64,000 bases of DNA from Streptomyces sp. NBC_00569 (GCF_036345255.1 NZ_CP107783.1:6060001-6124000); one strand, 5' to 3'. Shown: positions 16,174 through 25,768, counted from the stretch's first letter. The notes: generated by a model from the sequence alone, not told the origin. Numbers and translations are program-made.

Positions 16174-17580
16174 TCAGCCGTTCTTGTACGCCTTGGCGGC
16201 GTCGGCCTCGAGTTGGCGCTGGGTCCCGGCGACGTCCTTCGGGTTCTTCAGGAAGTCCTGGAGGCCCTTCCACTCACCGACGCCCTGCGTGCCGCCGAAC
16301 GCCGCGGGCGCCTGGTCTGACATGTCGAAGCGGAAGTCGTCGCCCGCCGCGAGCAGCGCCTTCGCGATGTCCCGGGTGACCGCGTCCTTGTACTTGGCGG
16401 TGTCCATCTCCTTGTTGGGGGAGATGTAGCCGCCCTGCGCCGCCCAGATCTCGGCCGCGTCGGTCGAGGAGAGGAAGGTGACGAGGGCCTGGGCGCCCTT
16501 GCCGCCCTTGAGGGCCACGGCCACGTCGCCGCCGCTGACCACGGGCGCCTTGTCCCCGACCGCGGGGAACGGGAAGACCTTGGCGTCCGTGCCGACCTTG
16601 GCCTTGGTGTCCGCGTTGATGTTGGCGGTCACGAAGTCGCCCTCGTAGACCATCGCGGCGGGGGTGTCACCGGAGAACGTCTGCGTGACGGACTTCGGGA
16701 ACTCCGTGCCGAGCGCGCCCTTGCGGCCGCCCGCGATCAGGTCGTCCTTGCCCCACAGTTGGGCGAGCGTGGTCAGCGCCTCCTTCACGGAGGGGTCCGT
16801 CCACTTGATCTTGTGGGCGGCGAGCTGGTCGTACTTCTCCGGGCCCGCCTGGGAGAGGTAGATGTTCTCGAACCAGTCGGTGAGCGTCCAGCCGTCCGCG
16901 CCGCCGATGGAGACCGCGGGGGAGCCGGCGTCGGACAGGGTCTGCGCGGTGGACAGGAAGTCGTCCCACGTCGCCGGGGCCTTGGAGATCCCGGCCGCCT
17001 CGAACGCGGCCGTGTTGTACCAGACCAGCGACTTGTTGGCGGCCTTCACATAGACGCCGTACTGCTTGCCCTTGTACGCCCCGAGGTTCTTCCACCCGGC
17101 CGAGAAGTTCTTGTCGACCTGGGCCTGCGCCTCGCTGCCCAGCGGCTTGATCCAGCCCTTGTCGGCGAACTGGTGCAGCACGCCGACCTGCGGCAGGAAC
17201 GCCACGTCCGGCGGCTTGCCGCCCTCGATCTTCGTACTGAGGAACGTGGCGGTGTTGTTGCCCGTCGGCACGAAGTTGACCTTGGCGCCGGTGCGCTTCT
17301 CGAACTCCTTGAGGACCTTGGTGAAGTTGTCCTGCTCCGGCCCGGTCCAGACGGCCGCGACCTCCAGGGTCTGCCCGTCGAGCCGGGGAAGCTTGACGGA
17401 GGCGCTGCTGCTCTCGCCGCCACCGCTCTTGTCCTTGCCGCCCTTGTCCTTGCCGTCCCCGCCGCCACAGGCGGTCAGCGTCAGCGCGAGGGCGCCCGCC
17501 GTCAGAGCTGCCGCTGCGGCCTTCGCTGCCCTGGACGTCCTGGACGCCCTTGATGTCGTGCGTGTACGAATGCTGCGCAT
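16174..17580 (-). CDS. Extracellular sugar-binding lipoprotein of ABC importer
   Basis: 468 residues. The signal peptide has an Arg-rich start and the lipobox LTAC at Cys38, followed by a Gly/Lys/Ser linker, so it is a membrane-anchored lipoprotein. The body matches cluster-B solute-binding proteins: FEKRTGAKVNFVPTGNN, PPDVAFLPQVGVLHQFADKGWIKPL, YGVYVKAANKSLVWYN, and WTLTDWFENIYLSQAGPEKYDQLA, a stretch I associate with alpha-glucoside (AglE-like) binding proteins. The substrate assignment is tentative. It is the first gene of a three-gene minus-strand operon. A tandem 20-bp repeat lies directly upstream and may be its operator. Confidence 0.88.
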   Translation of the reverse strand: MRSIRTRTTSRASRTSRAAKAAAAALTAGALALTLTACGGGDGKDKGGKDKSGGGESSSASVKLPRLDGQTLEVAAVWTGPEQDNFTKVLKEFEKRTGAKVNFVPTGNNTATFLSTKIEGGKPPDVAFLPQVGVLHQFADKGWIKPLGSEAQAQVDKNFSAGWKNLGAYKGKQYGVYVKAANKSLVWYNTAAFEAAGISKAPATWDDFLSTAQTLSDAGSPAVSIGGADGWTLTDWFENIYLSQAGPEKYDQLAAHKIKWTDPSVKEALTTLAQLWGKDDLIAGGRKGALGTEFPKSVTQTFSGDTPAAMVYEGDFVTANINADTKAKVGTDAKVFPFPAVGDKAPVVSGGDVAVALKGGKGAQALVTFLSSTDAAEIWAAQGGYISPNKEMDTAKYKDAVTRDIAKALLAAGDDFRFDMSDQAPAAFGGTQGVGEWKGLQDFLKNPKDVAGTQRQLEADAAKAYKNG

Positions 17581-17597
17581 CGCTGCCCCGTTCTCGT

Positions 17598-17637
17598 CCC
17601 GAACGCCGAACGTACGTCCCGAACGCTGAACGTACGT
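17598..17637 (-). promoter_or_regulatory. Tandem 20-bp repeat upstream of the ABC operon, candidate operator
   Basis: Two adjacent copies of CCCGAACG(C/T)CGAACGTACGT-type sequence (17598-17617 and 17618-17637) differ at one base and are preceded by the same CGT. They lie 18-57 bp before the binding-protein start codon. Each contains the palindrome ACGTACGT or its core GTAC. A two-turn spacing (20 bp) suits two regulator dimers on one DNA face. That this is an operator is inference. Confidence 0.45.
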
Positions 17638-17791
17638 ATGTGCGCTGTGCCGTGGCGTCTGGTTCTACGCCCGGCCGGGGACACCCGGCAAGGGCGCCTG
17701 CCGGGTCGGCTCGAAGATCGTGACGGGGTCGTGATGTCGGCTCTGAACATGGGGAGTTGGGAATTCCCGGGCCGTCCCGCCGGACGTGCCG

Positions 17792-20700
17792 TCACAGGAG
17801 GGACGGCACCTCCCGTGCCGCGACGGAACGGGCGGCCCGCTCCAACGCGCTGGCCAGCAGGGCGAGATCGGTCGGCCCGTTCCCCAACTCCCTCACGGGG
17901 CGCCGGGTCGGCGGGTCACCCATCCGCGTCCAGTCGAGCGGCACCACCGTGGGCCGCTGCGTGGCCGTACGGGGGATGCGCCCCGTGACCCGGCCCGCCT
18001 GGAACGCCAGCTCCCGTCCATCGGCGCCGGAGAGCCGGCCGCGGCCGGGCGCCGGGTCGTCGGGGCCGGCCGGCGGGGCGTCGAGCGCGACCCGAAGCGC
18101 CACACCCCACGCAGGCTCGGAACCGGACGCGCGGGCCGCGACCAGATGCACCCCGAGCCGCTCGCCTTCCCGGACGACGGCCTCCAGGGCCCGTACGACG
18201 GATCCCGCGGCGGGCCGTCCCGGCGAGCCGAGCGGCGGCGAGAGCAGCGCGTCCAGGTCGTCCACCAGGACGACGAGCCGCGGCAGGGGCGGCGCCGGGT
18301 CGGCCTCCTTGCGGGCGGCGGCGGGCCGCAGGCGCATGGTCGAGCTGGGCGGCGCCTCCAGGTCCCCGGCGCCCTGGTCGGACGTGCGGGGCGGCGCGGG
18401 GCGCTGGGAGACCATCCGGCCCGACACCTCGCGCTGGGTGTGCCACTCGGCGAAGTGCTGCCGCCCGAGCAGCTCGGCGCGGCGCTTCAGCTCGGCGGCG
18501 AGCGACTGGGCGAACTCCCGCATGCGCACCGGGTCGTTGGCCGCCAGATGGGTCGTGACGTGCGGCAGGTCCGTGCAGACCCGCAGTCCGTCGCCCCGGT
18601 CGGCGCCGCCGGTGCCGTCCCGTCCGTCGACGAGGACGAGTCCGAGCCGGTCCGGCCGCTCGGCCGCCGCGAGCGAGGCGGCGATCGAGCGCAGCAGCTC
18701 CGTACGGCCGCTGCCCGCCGGGCCCTCGATCAGGAGATGGGGGCCCTCCGCGGCCAGGTCCACGACGACCGGGCCGCGCGGCCCGGCGCCGAGCACGGCC
18801 CAGGCGCGCCCGCCGAGCGACTCCGTGTCGTCCCCGGCGGCGGCCCAGCGGGCCATCAGGGATGCGGGCGTGGCCCGCGCGAGCCCCAACTCGTCCAGGA
18901 GGCGGGCGATCTGGGGCAGCGGGGCCGAGACCCTGGGGTGCGGTTCGCTCGGGCCGCTGTCGGTGCGCAAGGGGGCGAGGGCCCGCGCGAAACGCTCGGC
19001 CCAGGCCGCCGACACCGCGTCGATCGCGGCGACCGTGCCGTGCCCGACGACCTGGCCGTGGGACGTCCGCATCAGCCGTAGCGCCGTCGCCACGTCCCCG
19101 CTGAGCAGCGCGACGGCGCCGCACGACTTGAACGCGGGCGACACGGCGCACGCCATCTCATAGGTCTGGGTGACCGGCGACGAGGGCGAGGACGAGGGGG
19201 CCTCGGCGAGACAGATGACGTGGATCCCGGCCCGGCCCCCTTCCGTCGCGAGCCGCACGGTGGCCTCGCGCAGCCCGGCCGACCCCGGGTCCCCGTCGAC
19301 GACGAGGACGGTCAGCGGGCCCGTCCAGCGCTGCCCGGCGCCGGGTTTCGGTGCCGACCCGGGCGGCCGGGCCTCCTCCGCGGCGGGGTGCCCGGCGGCG
19401 TACTCCGACGTGCGCCCGTCCCGGTCCGTGGTGGGCCTGAAATCACCGTGGCCGTCCGCCGCGGCGTCGGACCGGCCGCCCGCACCCTCGTGCCCGTACG
19501 GCCCGGGCGCGGTCATACCGCCACCGCGCTCCCCGGCGTCGGCCGCTTCACCCGAACGGGACCTCGGCACCAGGGGCCCGAAGCCGGCCTGCTGCTGCCC
19601 CGCGCGGGCGGCCGTCCCGGCGTCGGGGCGGCGCGACTCGTCGGCGATGTGGTCGTCGAGGCGGCGCAGGAGCTCGCCCGTGCGGGCCACCGCCTGCTCG
19701 CGGTCGTACGCGAGGAGGAGCCGGCAGTCCTGGCCGTGCGCGGGACGCAGATGGGGGAGCCAGCCGAGCCAGGACCACTCGGCCGCGCGGTCCTGGACGC
19801 CGCGCGACCGGTCCGTGCTGACCAGGACGATCTCCAGCACGTCCGGCGAGTGCAGCGCCGCGAGCTGTGCGACGACGGAACGGGCCACGCCCGACAGCCG
19901 CGCCCGCGGCCCGGCGAGACCGAGCGCGCCCGCCTCCCGCAGCCCCACCGTCACCGGCACGCCGGGCAGCAGCCCCGTGCGGTCCGGGGACGTCCGGTCG
20001 TCCGTGCCCAGCCGCACCGCGAGCGCCTCGGGGTGCCCGGGGCCGCGCTCCCAGAGCCGGGGCCCCGGGCCGAGCGCGGTGAGCAGCAGCGCGGCGGCGT
20101 CGGGCCACGCCTCGGAGGATCCCCTGGAGAAGGCGGGTGCGAAAGTCTCGGGGACGTGCGGCGGCTCGCCGTCGTAGGCGCCGCTGTCGTACGGGGACAC
20201 GTCCTCGCCCGCGCGCCCGCCGGTCAGGCGCCGTGCCCAGGCGCCGAGCCCGCCGCGCCTGCGCTGCTCGCGCGGCACGGGTGTCCCGCGCGCGGGGGTG
20301 ATGGGCGGTGTGCTCTCGACGGCGGGCGGCCCGCCCTGCTCGGGCACGACGGGGCCGGAACCGGCGGCGAGCACGGCGGGCCCGTACGTGTGCCGGGTCT
20401 CGCCCGCGAGAGCGGGGTCGGCGGAGGGGTCTTCAAAGGTGCCCGTGTCCGGGGCGGTCACGCGGACGTGGCCCTCGCCGTCGGGCGCCGTCCGCAGTAC
20501 AGGCCCCGAGGAACCCGGGAAGGCCGAGGAATACGCGGCACCCTCGGGGGCCAGCCGCAGAGTGGACTCGCCGAGGCGCAGGAGGGCGCCGGGGGCGAGC
20601 CGGGAGGGGCGGTCCCCGACGGGGCTGCCGTCGACCGTCGTCCCGTTCGTCGAGCCCAGATCGGTGACCGTCACACGGCCGTCGGTGCCGAGCGTCACAG

Positions 20701-21124
20701 CGCAGTGCATCCGGGACACGTCGGGGTCGTCGAGCGCGACATCGGCGTCCGCGGAGCGGCCCACGCGGATCTCGCCGCCGTGCAGCAGATGCACACCGCC
20801 CGCGTCGGGCCCCGCCACCACATGGAGCTGCGCCGCGGCGCCCTCGATCTCGGGTCCCGGCTCGGCGGGAACGCCCAGGGACAGCACGGCACCGTCGGTC
20901 AGCGGCGGCTCGCCCAGCGTGCACCGCTGCCCGTCGAGCCGCTCGGGTCCCGCGTAGAGAATCGCCGTGCCCTCACCGCCCGCGACGGCCGCCACCAGGG
21001 CGGAGGTCACCGCGGCGAGCGCGGTGCCCGCCGGGGCGGTGACCAGCACGTCGCACGACGCCGCGCGGCCTTGCGGGTCGGGGCGCGTCCCCAGGGGGTC
21101 TACGACGGTCAGCCGGATCTGCAT
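17792..21124 (-). CDS. FHA domain protein with FtsK/SpoIIIE (EssC-like) ATPase module
   Basis: 1110 residues. Residues 1-90 have a ubiquitin-like layout as in EssC-type proteins. Residues about 98-195 form an FHA domain with the phosphothreonine-binding residues visible (IRVGRSADADVAL, VSRMH, DLGSTNGTTVDG). A long low-complexity linker follows, then an EssC-like domain (VTVGLREAGALGLAG...). The FtsK-type ATPase has PVVVDLAAEGPHLLIEGPAGSGRTELL near 800 and Walker B LVVLVDDLDALL near 950. The Walker A lysine is Arg (GSGRT), so ATP hydrolysis may be weak or absent. No WXG100 genes are adjacent. FHA domains read Thr phosphorylation, and two Ser/Thr kinases lie divergently next door, a likely functional link. 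Confidence 0.85.
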   Translation of the reverse strand: MQIRLTVVDPLGTRPDPQGRAASCDVLVTAPAGTALAAVTSALVAAVAGGEGTAILYAGPERLDGQRCTLGEPPLTDGAVLSLGVPAEPGPEIEGAAAQLHVVAGPDAGGVHLLHGGEIRVGRSADADVALDDPDVSRMHCAVTLGTDGRVTVTDLGSTNGTTVDGSPVGDRPSRLAPGALLRLGESTLRLAPEGAAYSSAFPGSSGPVLRTAPDGEGHVRVTAPDTGTFEDPSADPALAGETRHTYGPAVLAAGSGPVVPEQGGPPAVESTPPITPARGTPVPREQRRRGGLGAWARRLTGGRAGEDVSPYDSGAYDGEPPHVPETFAPAFSRGSSEAWPDAAALLLTALGPGPRLWERGPGHPEALAVRLGTDDRTSPDRTGLLPGVPVTVGLREAGALGLAGPRARLSGVARSVVAQLAALHSPDVLEIVLVSTDRSRGVQDRAAEWSWLGWLPHLRPAHGQDCRLLLAYDREQAVARTGELLRRLDDHIADESRRPDAGTAARAGQQQAGFGPLVPRSRSGEAADAGERGGGMTAPGPYGHEGAGGRSDAAADGHGDFRPTTDRDGRTSEYAAGHPAAEEARPPGSAPKPGAGQRWTGPLTVLVVDGDPGSAGLREATVRLATEGGRAGIHVICLAEAPSSSPSSPVTQTYEMACAVSPAFKSCGAVALLSGDVATALRLMRTSHGQVVGHGTVAAIDAVSAAWAERFARALAPLRTDSGPSEPHPRVSAPLPQIARLLDELGLARATPASLMARWAAAGDDTESLGGRAWAVLGAGPRGPVVVDLAAEGPHLLIEGPAGSGRTELLRSIAASLAAAERPDRLGLVLVDGRDGTGGADRGDGLRVCTDLPHVTTHLAANDPVRMREFAQSLAAELKRRAELLGRQHFAEWHTQREVSGRMVSQRPAPPRTSDQGAGDLEAPPSSTMRLRPAAARKEADPAPPLPRLVVLVDDLDALLSPPLGSPGRPAAGSVVRALEAVVREGERLGVHLVAARASGSEPAWGVALRVALDAPPAGPDDPAPGRGRLSGADGRELAFQAGRVTGRIPRTATQRPTVVPLDWTRMGDPPTRRPVRELGNGPTDLALLASALERAARSVAAREVPSLL

Positions 21125-21527
21125 CGCGTCAGCGGTCCCTTCTGCGCGGGCGCCCGGGAAGGGGCTGCACCGCGGTCACCCCACCGCAGATCCCCCACCG
21201 CACAACGGGCACGTAGGCCAGTACGAGAGGCATCCTCGCACTTGCCACCGACAACACGCCCGTCGGCCACCCGTAAGTGATCTTGATTGGTCGGCTCTGC
21301 CCGCAAAAGTGCCTGCATGATGCCGCTTGGGACCGCTCACGCTCTTGCCGGTGGCAACCAACAGCCCACCCCGAGCGTCTTTCCGTCGAACGCGGCTCCG
21401 GCGGGCGGGGGGTCGTGGAAGATCAACAGACAGTGGGTTGTTCGACGGCACTACAGTGGGTCGGAACACCCAGGAACGAGCAAGACCAAGCAGTACGCCA
21501 GTACGCAGCAAGCAGGGAGCGCATGAC
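21125..21527. other. Divergent promoter region between the FHA-FtsK gene and the first kinase
   Basis: 403 bp without a gene. On the minus strand AGAAGGGACC is the ribosome-binding site of the FHA gene; on the plus strand AGGGAG at 21514-21519 serves the kinase, 8 nt before its GTG. A small hairpin TTGCC-GGT-GGCAA is at 21345-21357. TACAGT near 21451 could be a -10 box for the kinase, but I see no convincing -35 partner. Nothing else recognised. Confidence 0.5.
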
Positions 21528-23150
21528 GTGCGGCCGGTAGGCAGTAAATACCTGCTCGAGGAGCCGCTCGGACGCGGCGCCACGGGCACCGTCTGGCGTG
21601 CCCGCCAGCGGGAGACCGCGGGGGCCGAGGCGGCCGTCGCCGGGCAGCCCGGCGAGACCGTGGCGATCAAGGTCCTCAAGGAGGAGCTCGCCAACGACGC
21701 GGATGTCGTGATGCGCTTTTTGCGCGAGCGCTCCGTGCTGCTCCGCCTGACGCACCCGAACATCGTGCGCACCCGCGACCTGGTCGTCGAGGGTGAGCTC
21801 CTCGCCCTCGTCATGGACCTGGTCGACGGCCCCGACCTGCACCGCTACCTCCGCGAGAACGGCCCCTTCTCCCCGGTGGCCGCGTCCCTGCTGACCGCCC
21901 AGGTCGCGGACGCGCTCGCGGCGAGCCACGCGGACGGCGTCGTGCACCGCGACCTGAAGCCGGCGAACGTCCTGCTGAAGCAGGACGGCGGTGAGATGCA
22001 CCCGATGCTCACCGACTTCGGTATCGCCCGCCTCGCCGACTCCCCGGGCCTGACCCGCACGCACGAGTTCGTCGGCACACCCGCGTACGTCGCGCCGGAG
22101 TCCGCCGAGGGCCGCCCGCAGACCAGCGCGGTGGACGTCTACGGCGCCGGAATCCTGCTGTACGAGCTGGTCACGGGCCGGCCGCCGTTCTCCGGGGGCT
22201 CCGCGCTCGAGGTCCTGCACCAGCACCTGAGCGCCGAACCGCGCCGCCCGTCCACGGTGCCCGACCCGCTGTGGACGGTCATAGAGCGCTGCCTGCGCAA
22301 GAACCCCGAGGAGCGGCCCAGCGCCGAGAACCTCGCCCGCGGCCTGCGCGCCGTCGCCGAGGGCATCGGCGTGCACGCGAACTCCGCGCAGATCGCGGCC
22401 GCCGAGGGCGTCGGCGCCCTCCTCATGCCGGACCCGGCGCCCGCCCAGGTGCCCGGCGCGGCAGACCCGACGCAGGTCCTGCCCAGCAACGCGGGCTCGT
22501 ACGACCCGAACGCGGCGACGAGCGTCATGCAGTCCACCGGCACGGGTGACGCCGACCCCACCTCGGTCCTGCCGAACCGGGGCGCGGCCGACCCGACGGC
22601 CGTCATGCCGCCGGTCCCGCCGCACCAGCCGGGCGCGAACCCGGACGACCCGCACCCCTGGCAGAACCAGATGCGGGCGGCCCGCGACCGCAACGAGCAG
22701 ACGCAGGTCCAGTACCTGGACCCGAACGACGACCCGCTGCGCCGCCGGCCGCAGCGCCAGCAGCAGCCCCAGCAGCCGCCTCAGCAGCAGTACGCGCCCC
22801 AGCAGCCCCGTCGGCAGCAGCCGCAGCAGCAGCCCCAGCGGTACGCGCCGCAGCCCCAGCAGCAGCAGTACGCGCCGCCGCAGCAGCCTCGCCAGCCGCA
22901 GGCGCCGCAGCGTGAGCCGCGGCAGCGCAGCGCGAACCGGATGAAGATCCCGGGGCTCGGCTGCCTCAAGGGCTGCCTCTTCATGATCGTCATGTTGTTC
23001 GTGGTGAGCTGGCTCGTCTGGGAGTTCACCCCGCTCCAGGACTGGATCGGCACGGGCAAGGGTTACTGGGCCCAGCTGTCGGACTGGTACGACACGGTCA
23101 CCGGCTGGATCGGCGATCTGGGGAGCGGCAGCGGAGGCTCCGGCAACTGA
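21528..23150 (+). CDS. pkaA: Membrane-anchored Ser/Thr protein kinase, PkaA type
   Basis: 540 residues. The kinase domain (about 7-270) is complete: GRGATGTVWRA (Gly loop), VAIKVLKEEL (Lys near 46), HRDLKPANVLL near 140, TDFGIARL near 164, GTPAYVAPES and DVYGAGILLYELVTG. After the kinase come short repeats of the D-P-T-x-V-(L/M)-P type (about 310-365, each a possible phospho-Thr site), a Gln/Pro-rich stretch (about 405-465) and one membrane helix (LFMIVMLFVVSWLVW, near 485) with a short outside tail. The GTG at 21528 is chosen by AGGGAG at 8 nt and because the sequence upstream is non-homologous. Order and length match S. coelicolor PkaA (SCO2974, from memory). Confidence 0.9.
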   Translation: MRPVGSKYLLEEPLGRGATGTVWRARQRETAGAEAAVAGQPGETVAIKVLKEELANDADVVMRFLRERSVLLRLTHPNIVRTRDLVVEGELLALVMDLVDGPDLHRYLRENGPFSPVAASLLTAQVADALAASHADGVVHRDLKPANVLLKQDGGEMHPMLTDFGIARLADSPGLTRTHEFVGTPAYVAPESAEGRPQTSAVDVYGAGILLYELVTGRPPFSGGSALEVLHQHLSAEPRRPSTVPDPLWTVIERCLRKNPEERPSAENLARGLRAVAEGIGVHANSAQIAAAEGVGALLMPDPAPAQVPGAADPTQVLPSNAGSYDPNAATSVMQSTGTGDADPTSVLPNRGAADPTAVMPPVPPHQPGANPDDPHPWQNQMRAARDRNEQTQVQYLDPNDDPLRRRPQRQQQPQQPPQQQYAPQQPRRQQPQQQPQRYAPQPQQQQYAPPQQPRQPQAPQREPRQRSANRMKIPGLGCLKGCLFMIVMLFVVSWLVWEFTPLQDWIGTGKGYWAQLSDWYDTVTGWIGDLGSGSGGSGN

Positions 23151-23234
23151 AGTGAGCCACGCGCGCCCGGCGTTGGGCGTGATGTTGGAGATTTGTCGAC
23201 TTCCGAAGGGTGATTTCCCCCGCGGATGTGATGG

Positions 23235-23266
23235 TTGGCGCCCGAGCCGCGTAGCTTGGGCGCCAA
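23235..23266 (+). promoter_or_regulatory. Inverted repeat in the leader of the second kinase gene
   Basis: TTGGCGCCC (23235-23243) and GGGCGCCAA (23258-23266) form a perfect 9-bp inverted repeat separated by 14 bases. It ends 11 bp before AGGAG (23278-23282) of the kinase gene. It may be an operator or an RNA hairpin; it lies where a promoter -10 or early leader is expected. Confidence 0.4.
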
Positions 23267-23287
23267 CACGCGTCTGTAGGAGCAGTC

Positions 23288-24523
23288 TTGGCACGGAAGA
23301 TCGGCAGCCGGTACACCGCGAACCAGATCCTGGGACGCGGCAGCGCCGGCACGGTGTGGCTGGGCGAGGGACCCGAGGGGCCCGTCGCCATCAAGCTGTT
23401 GCGTGAGGACCTGGCCTCCGACCAGGAGCTCGTGGGCCGCTTCGTCCAGGAGCGCACGGCCCTGCTCAGCCTCGACCACCCGCGCGTGGTCGGCGTCCGT
23501 GACCTGGTGGTCGACGGGAACGACCTGGCTCTGGTCATGGACCTCGTACGGGGCACCGACCTGCGCACCCGGCTCGACCGTGAGCGGCGCCTGGCCCCCG
23601 AGGCCGCGGTCGCCATCGTCGCGGACATCGCGGACGGGCTCGCCGCCGCGCACGCCGCCGGGATCGTGCACCGCGACGTGAAGCCGGAGAACGTCCTCCT
23701 GGACATGCAGGGCCCCCTCGGTCCCGGCGGCTCCCACCCGGCGCTCCTGACCGACTTCGGCGTCGCCAAGCTCATCGACTCCCCGCGCCGCACCCGCGCC
23801 ACGAAGATCATCGGCACCCCTGACTACCTCGCCCCCGAACTCATCGAGGGCCTCCCGCCGCGCGCCGCCGTCGACATCTACGCCCTGGCGACGGTCCTGT
23901 ACGAGCTGCTCGCCGGGTTCACGCCCTTCGGCGGCGGGCACCCCGGCGCGATCCTGCGCCGGCACGTCACGGAGACGGTCGTCCCGCTCCCGGGCATCCC
24001 CGACGAGCTGTGGCAGCTCCTCGTCCAGTGCCTGGCCAAGGCGCCCGCGTCCCGTCTGCGCGCCTCCGAGCTGGCGGCCCGCCTGCGCGAGCAGCTGCCC
24101 CAGCTCGCCGGGATGGCGCCCCTCGACGTGGACGAGCCGGACACCGAGCCGGACCCGGAGCCGGAGGCCGCCCCCGCCGCACCCGAGGCGCCCGCCGCCC
24201 GGCGCGGCGCCGTCCCGCTGGTCCCCGGCGCGACCCCGGCCGACTCGAACCGGGACACGCACACGTCGATGCGCGTGCCGGCGCCCGACGAGCTGGCGGG
24301 CGGCGCCCGCGGTACCGCCCGCGCCCCTCGCGCCGCCGGAGCACCCCGCCCCGGCTCGGCCCGCCACCGCGCCTCCGCCCGGCGCCGGAGGATCACGCTC
24401 GGCGTGGCCGGAGCCGTCCTGGTGGTGGCGGCCGGCATCGGCACGTGGGCGGCTGTGGGCGGCGACGACGCGGACGCGACGCCCGGCAAGAACCCCGGGC
24501 AGTCGGCTCCCGCCGCTCCCTGA
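23288..24523 (+). CDS. pkaB: Membrane-anchored Ser/Thr protein kinase, PkaB type
   Basis: 411 residues from a TTG start supported by AGGAG 5 nt upstream. The kinase domain spans about 8-265: [35 protein letters not shown] near 126, TDFGVAKL near 157, [13 protein letters not shown] and [14 protein letters not shown] Pro/Glu/Ala-rich linker follows, then one membrane helix ([22 protein letters not shown], near 380) and a short exterior tail without PASTA domains, so no obvious ligand sensor. It is paralogous to the preceding kinase. Order and size fit S. coelicolor PkaB (SCO2973, from memory). Confidence 0.9.
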   Translation: MARKIGSRYTANQILGRGSAGTVWLGEGPEGPVAIKLLREDLASDQELVGRFVQERTALLSLDHPRVVGVRDLVVDGNDLALVMDLVRGTDLRTRLDRERRLAPEAAVAIVADIADGLAAAHAAGIVHRDVKPENVLLDMQGPLGPGGSHPALLTDFGVAKLIDSPRRTRATKIIGTPDYLAPELIEGLPPRAAVDIYALATVLYELLAGFTPFGGGHPGAILRRHVTETVVPLPGIPDELWQLLVQCLAKAPASRLRASELAARLREQLPQLAGMAPLDVDEPDTEPDPEPEAAPAAPEAPAARRGAVPLVPGATPADSNRDTHTSMRVPAPDELAGGARGTARAPRAAGAPRPGSARHRASARRRRITLGVAGAVLVVAAGIGTWAAVGGDDADATPGKNPGQSAPAAP

Positions 24524-24600
24524 GGCGGCCCGGCGGGCCCCGGGCCCGGCCCCGTGGCCACCAGGACCGGAGCACTTGCCCCAGCCGTTACGCTGGTGTC

Positions 24601-25704
24601 GTGGCAGTCGTCGACGTTTCCGAAGAGCTCAAGTCCCTCTCCTCGACCATGGAGTCGATCGAGGCCGTCCTGGACCTCGACAAGCTGAGGGCAGATATCG
24701 CCGTGCTCGAGGAGCAGGCGGCCGCACCGTCCCTGTGGGACGACCCCGACGCGGCACAGAAGATCACCAGCAAGCTGAGTCACCTCCAGGCCGAGGTGCG
24801 CAAGGCGGAGACCCTGCGCGGCAGGATCGACGACCTGAGCGTGCTCTTCGAGATGGCCGAGGAGGAGGACGACCCGGACACCCGTGCAGAGGCCGAGTCC
24901 GAGCTGACCTCCGTCAAGAAGGCGCTCGACGAGATGGAGGTCCGCACCCTCCTGTCCGGCGAGTACGACTCCCGCGAGGCGCTGGTCAACATCCGCGCCG
25001 AGGCGGGCGGTGTCGACGCCGCGGACTTCGCCGAGCAGCTCCAGCGCATGTACCTGCGCTGGGCCGAGCGCCACGGCTACAAGACCGAGGTCTACGAGAC
25101 GTCGTACGCGGAAGAGGCCGGCATCAAGTCGACCACCTTCGCCGTGCAGATCCCGTACGCGTACGGGACGCTCTCGGTCGAGCAGGGCACGCACCGCCTG
25201 GTCCGTATCTCGCCCTTCGACAACCAGGGTCGCCGCCAGACGTCCTTCGCGGGCGTCGAGGTCCTCCCGGTCGTCGAGACGACCGACCACATCGACATCG
25301 ACGAGTCCGAGCTGCGCGTCGACGTGTACCGCTCCTCGGGCCCCGGCGGCCAGGGCGTGAACACGACGGACTCCGCGGTCCGCCTGACCCACCTGCCGAC
25401 CGGCATCGTCGTCTCCTGTCAGAACGAGCGCTCGCAGATCCAGAACAAGGCGACCGCGATGAACGTCCTGCAGGCGAAGCTCCTCGAGCGCCAGCGTCAG
25501 GAGGAGCGGGCCAAGATGGACGCCCTCAAGGACGGCGGCAGTTCGTGGGGCAACCAGATGCGTTCGTACGTCCTGCACCCGTACCAGATGGTCAAGGACC
25601 TCCGGACGGAATTCGAGGTCGGAAATCCGCAGTCGGTGCTCGACGGCGAGATCGACGGATTCCTCGAAGCGGGAATTCGCTGGCGCAAGCAGCAGGAGAA
25701 GTAA
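24601..25704 (+). CDS. prfB: Peptide chain release factor 2
   Basis: 367 residues. RF2 recognises UGA/UAA stop codons and triggers peptidyl-tRNA hydrolysis. The RF2-specific SPF tripeptide is present ([16 protein letters not shown], near 203) and the catalytic GGQ in [18 protein letters not shown] near 246. The frame runs uninterrupted from the GTG start, so the programmed +1 frameshift known from E. coli prfB is absent. The start is set by homology ([26 protein letters not shown]), and the open frame further upstream is a shadow of the kinase. No ribosome-binding site is obvious; TTACGCT 7 nt before the GTG could be a -10 box, compatible with a leaderless message. Confidence 0.97.
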   Translation: MAVVDVSEELKSLSSTMESIEAVLDLDKLRADIAVLEEQAAAPSLWDDPDAAQKITSKLSHLQAEVRKAETLRGRIDDLSVLFEMAEEEDDPDTRAEAESELTSVKKALDEMEVRTLLSGEYDSREALVNIRAEAGGVDAADFAEQLQRMYLRWAERHGYKTEVYETSYAEEAGIKSTTFAVQIPYAYGTLSVEQGTHRLVRISPFDNQGRRQTSFAGVEVLPVVETTDHIDIDESELRVDVYRSSGPGGQGVNTTDSAVRLTHLPTGIVVSCQNERSQIQNKATAMNVLQAKLLERQRQEERAKMDALKDGGSSWGNQMRSYVLHPYQMVKDLRTEFEVGNPQSVLDGEIDGFLEAGIRWRKQQEK

Positions 25705-25731
25705 CCCCAGGTCTTTTCCAGCTTTATCGAC

Positions 25732-25768
25732 AAGGCAACTGCCGCCCACCGGGCGGCAGTTGCCTTTT
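25732..25768 (+). terminator. Rho-independent terminator of prfB
   Basis: A perfect 16-bp stem (25732-25747 / 25751-25766) with a 3-base ACC loop runs into TTTT, 27 bp after the prfB stop. One of the few canonical U-tailed terminators in the window. Confidence 0.93.

Noticed and set aside
17792..21124. Type VII secretion locus
   Set aside because: The FHA-FtsK protein resembles EssC, but there are no WXG100, EccB/D/E or mycosin genes next to it, so a full secretion locus is not supported.
24601..24760. Programmed +1 frameshift in prfB
   Set aside because: The frame from the GTG start through the RF2 motifs has no internal stop, so no frameshift is needed.
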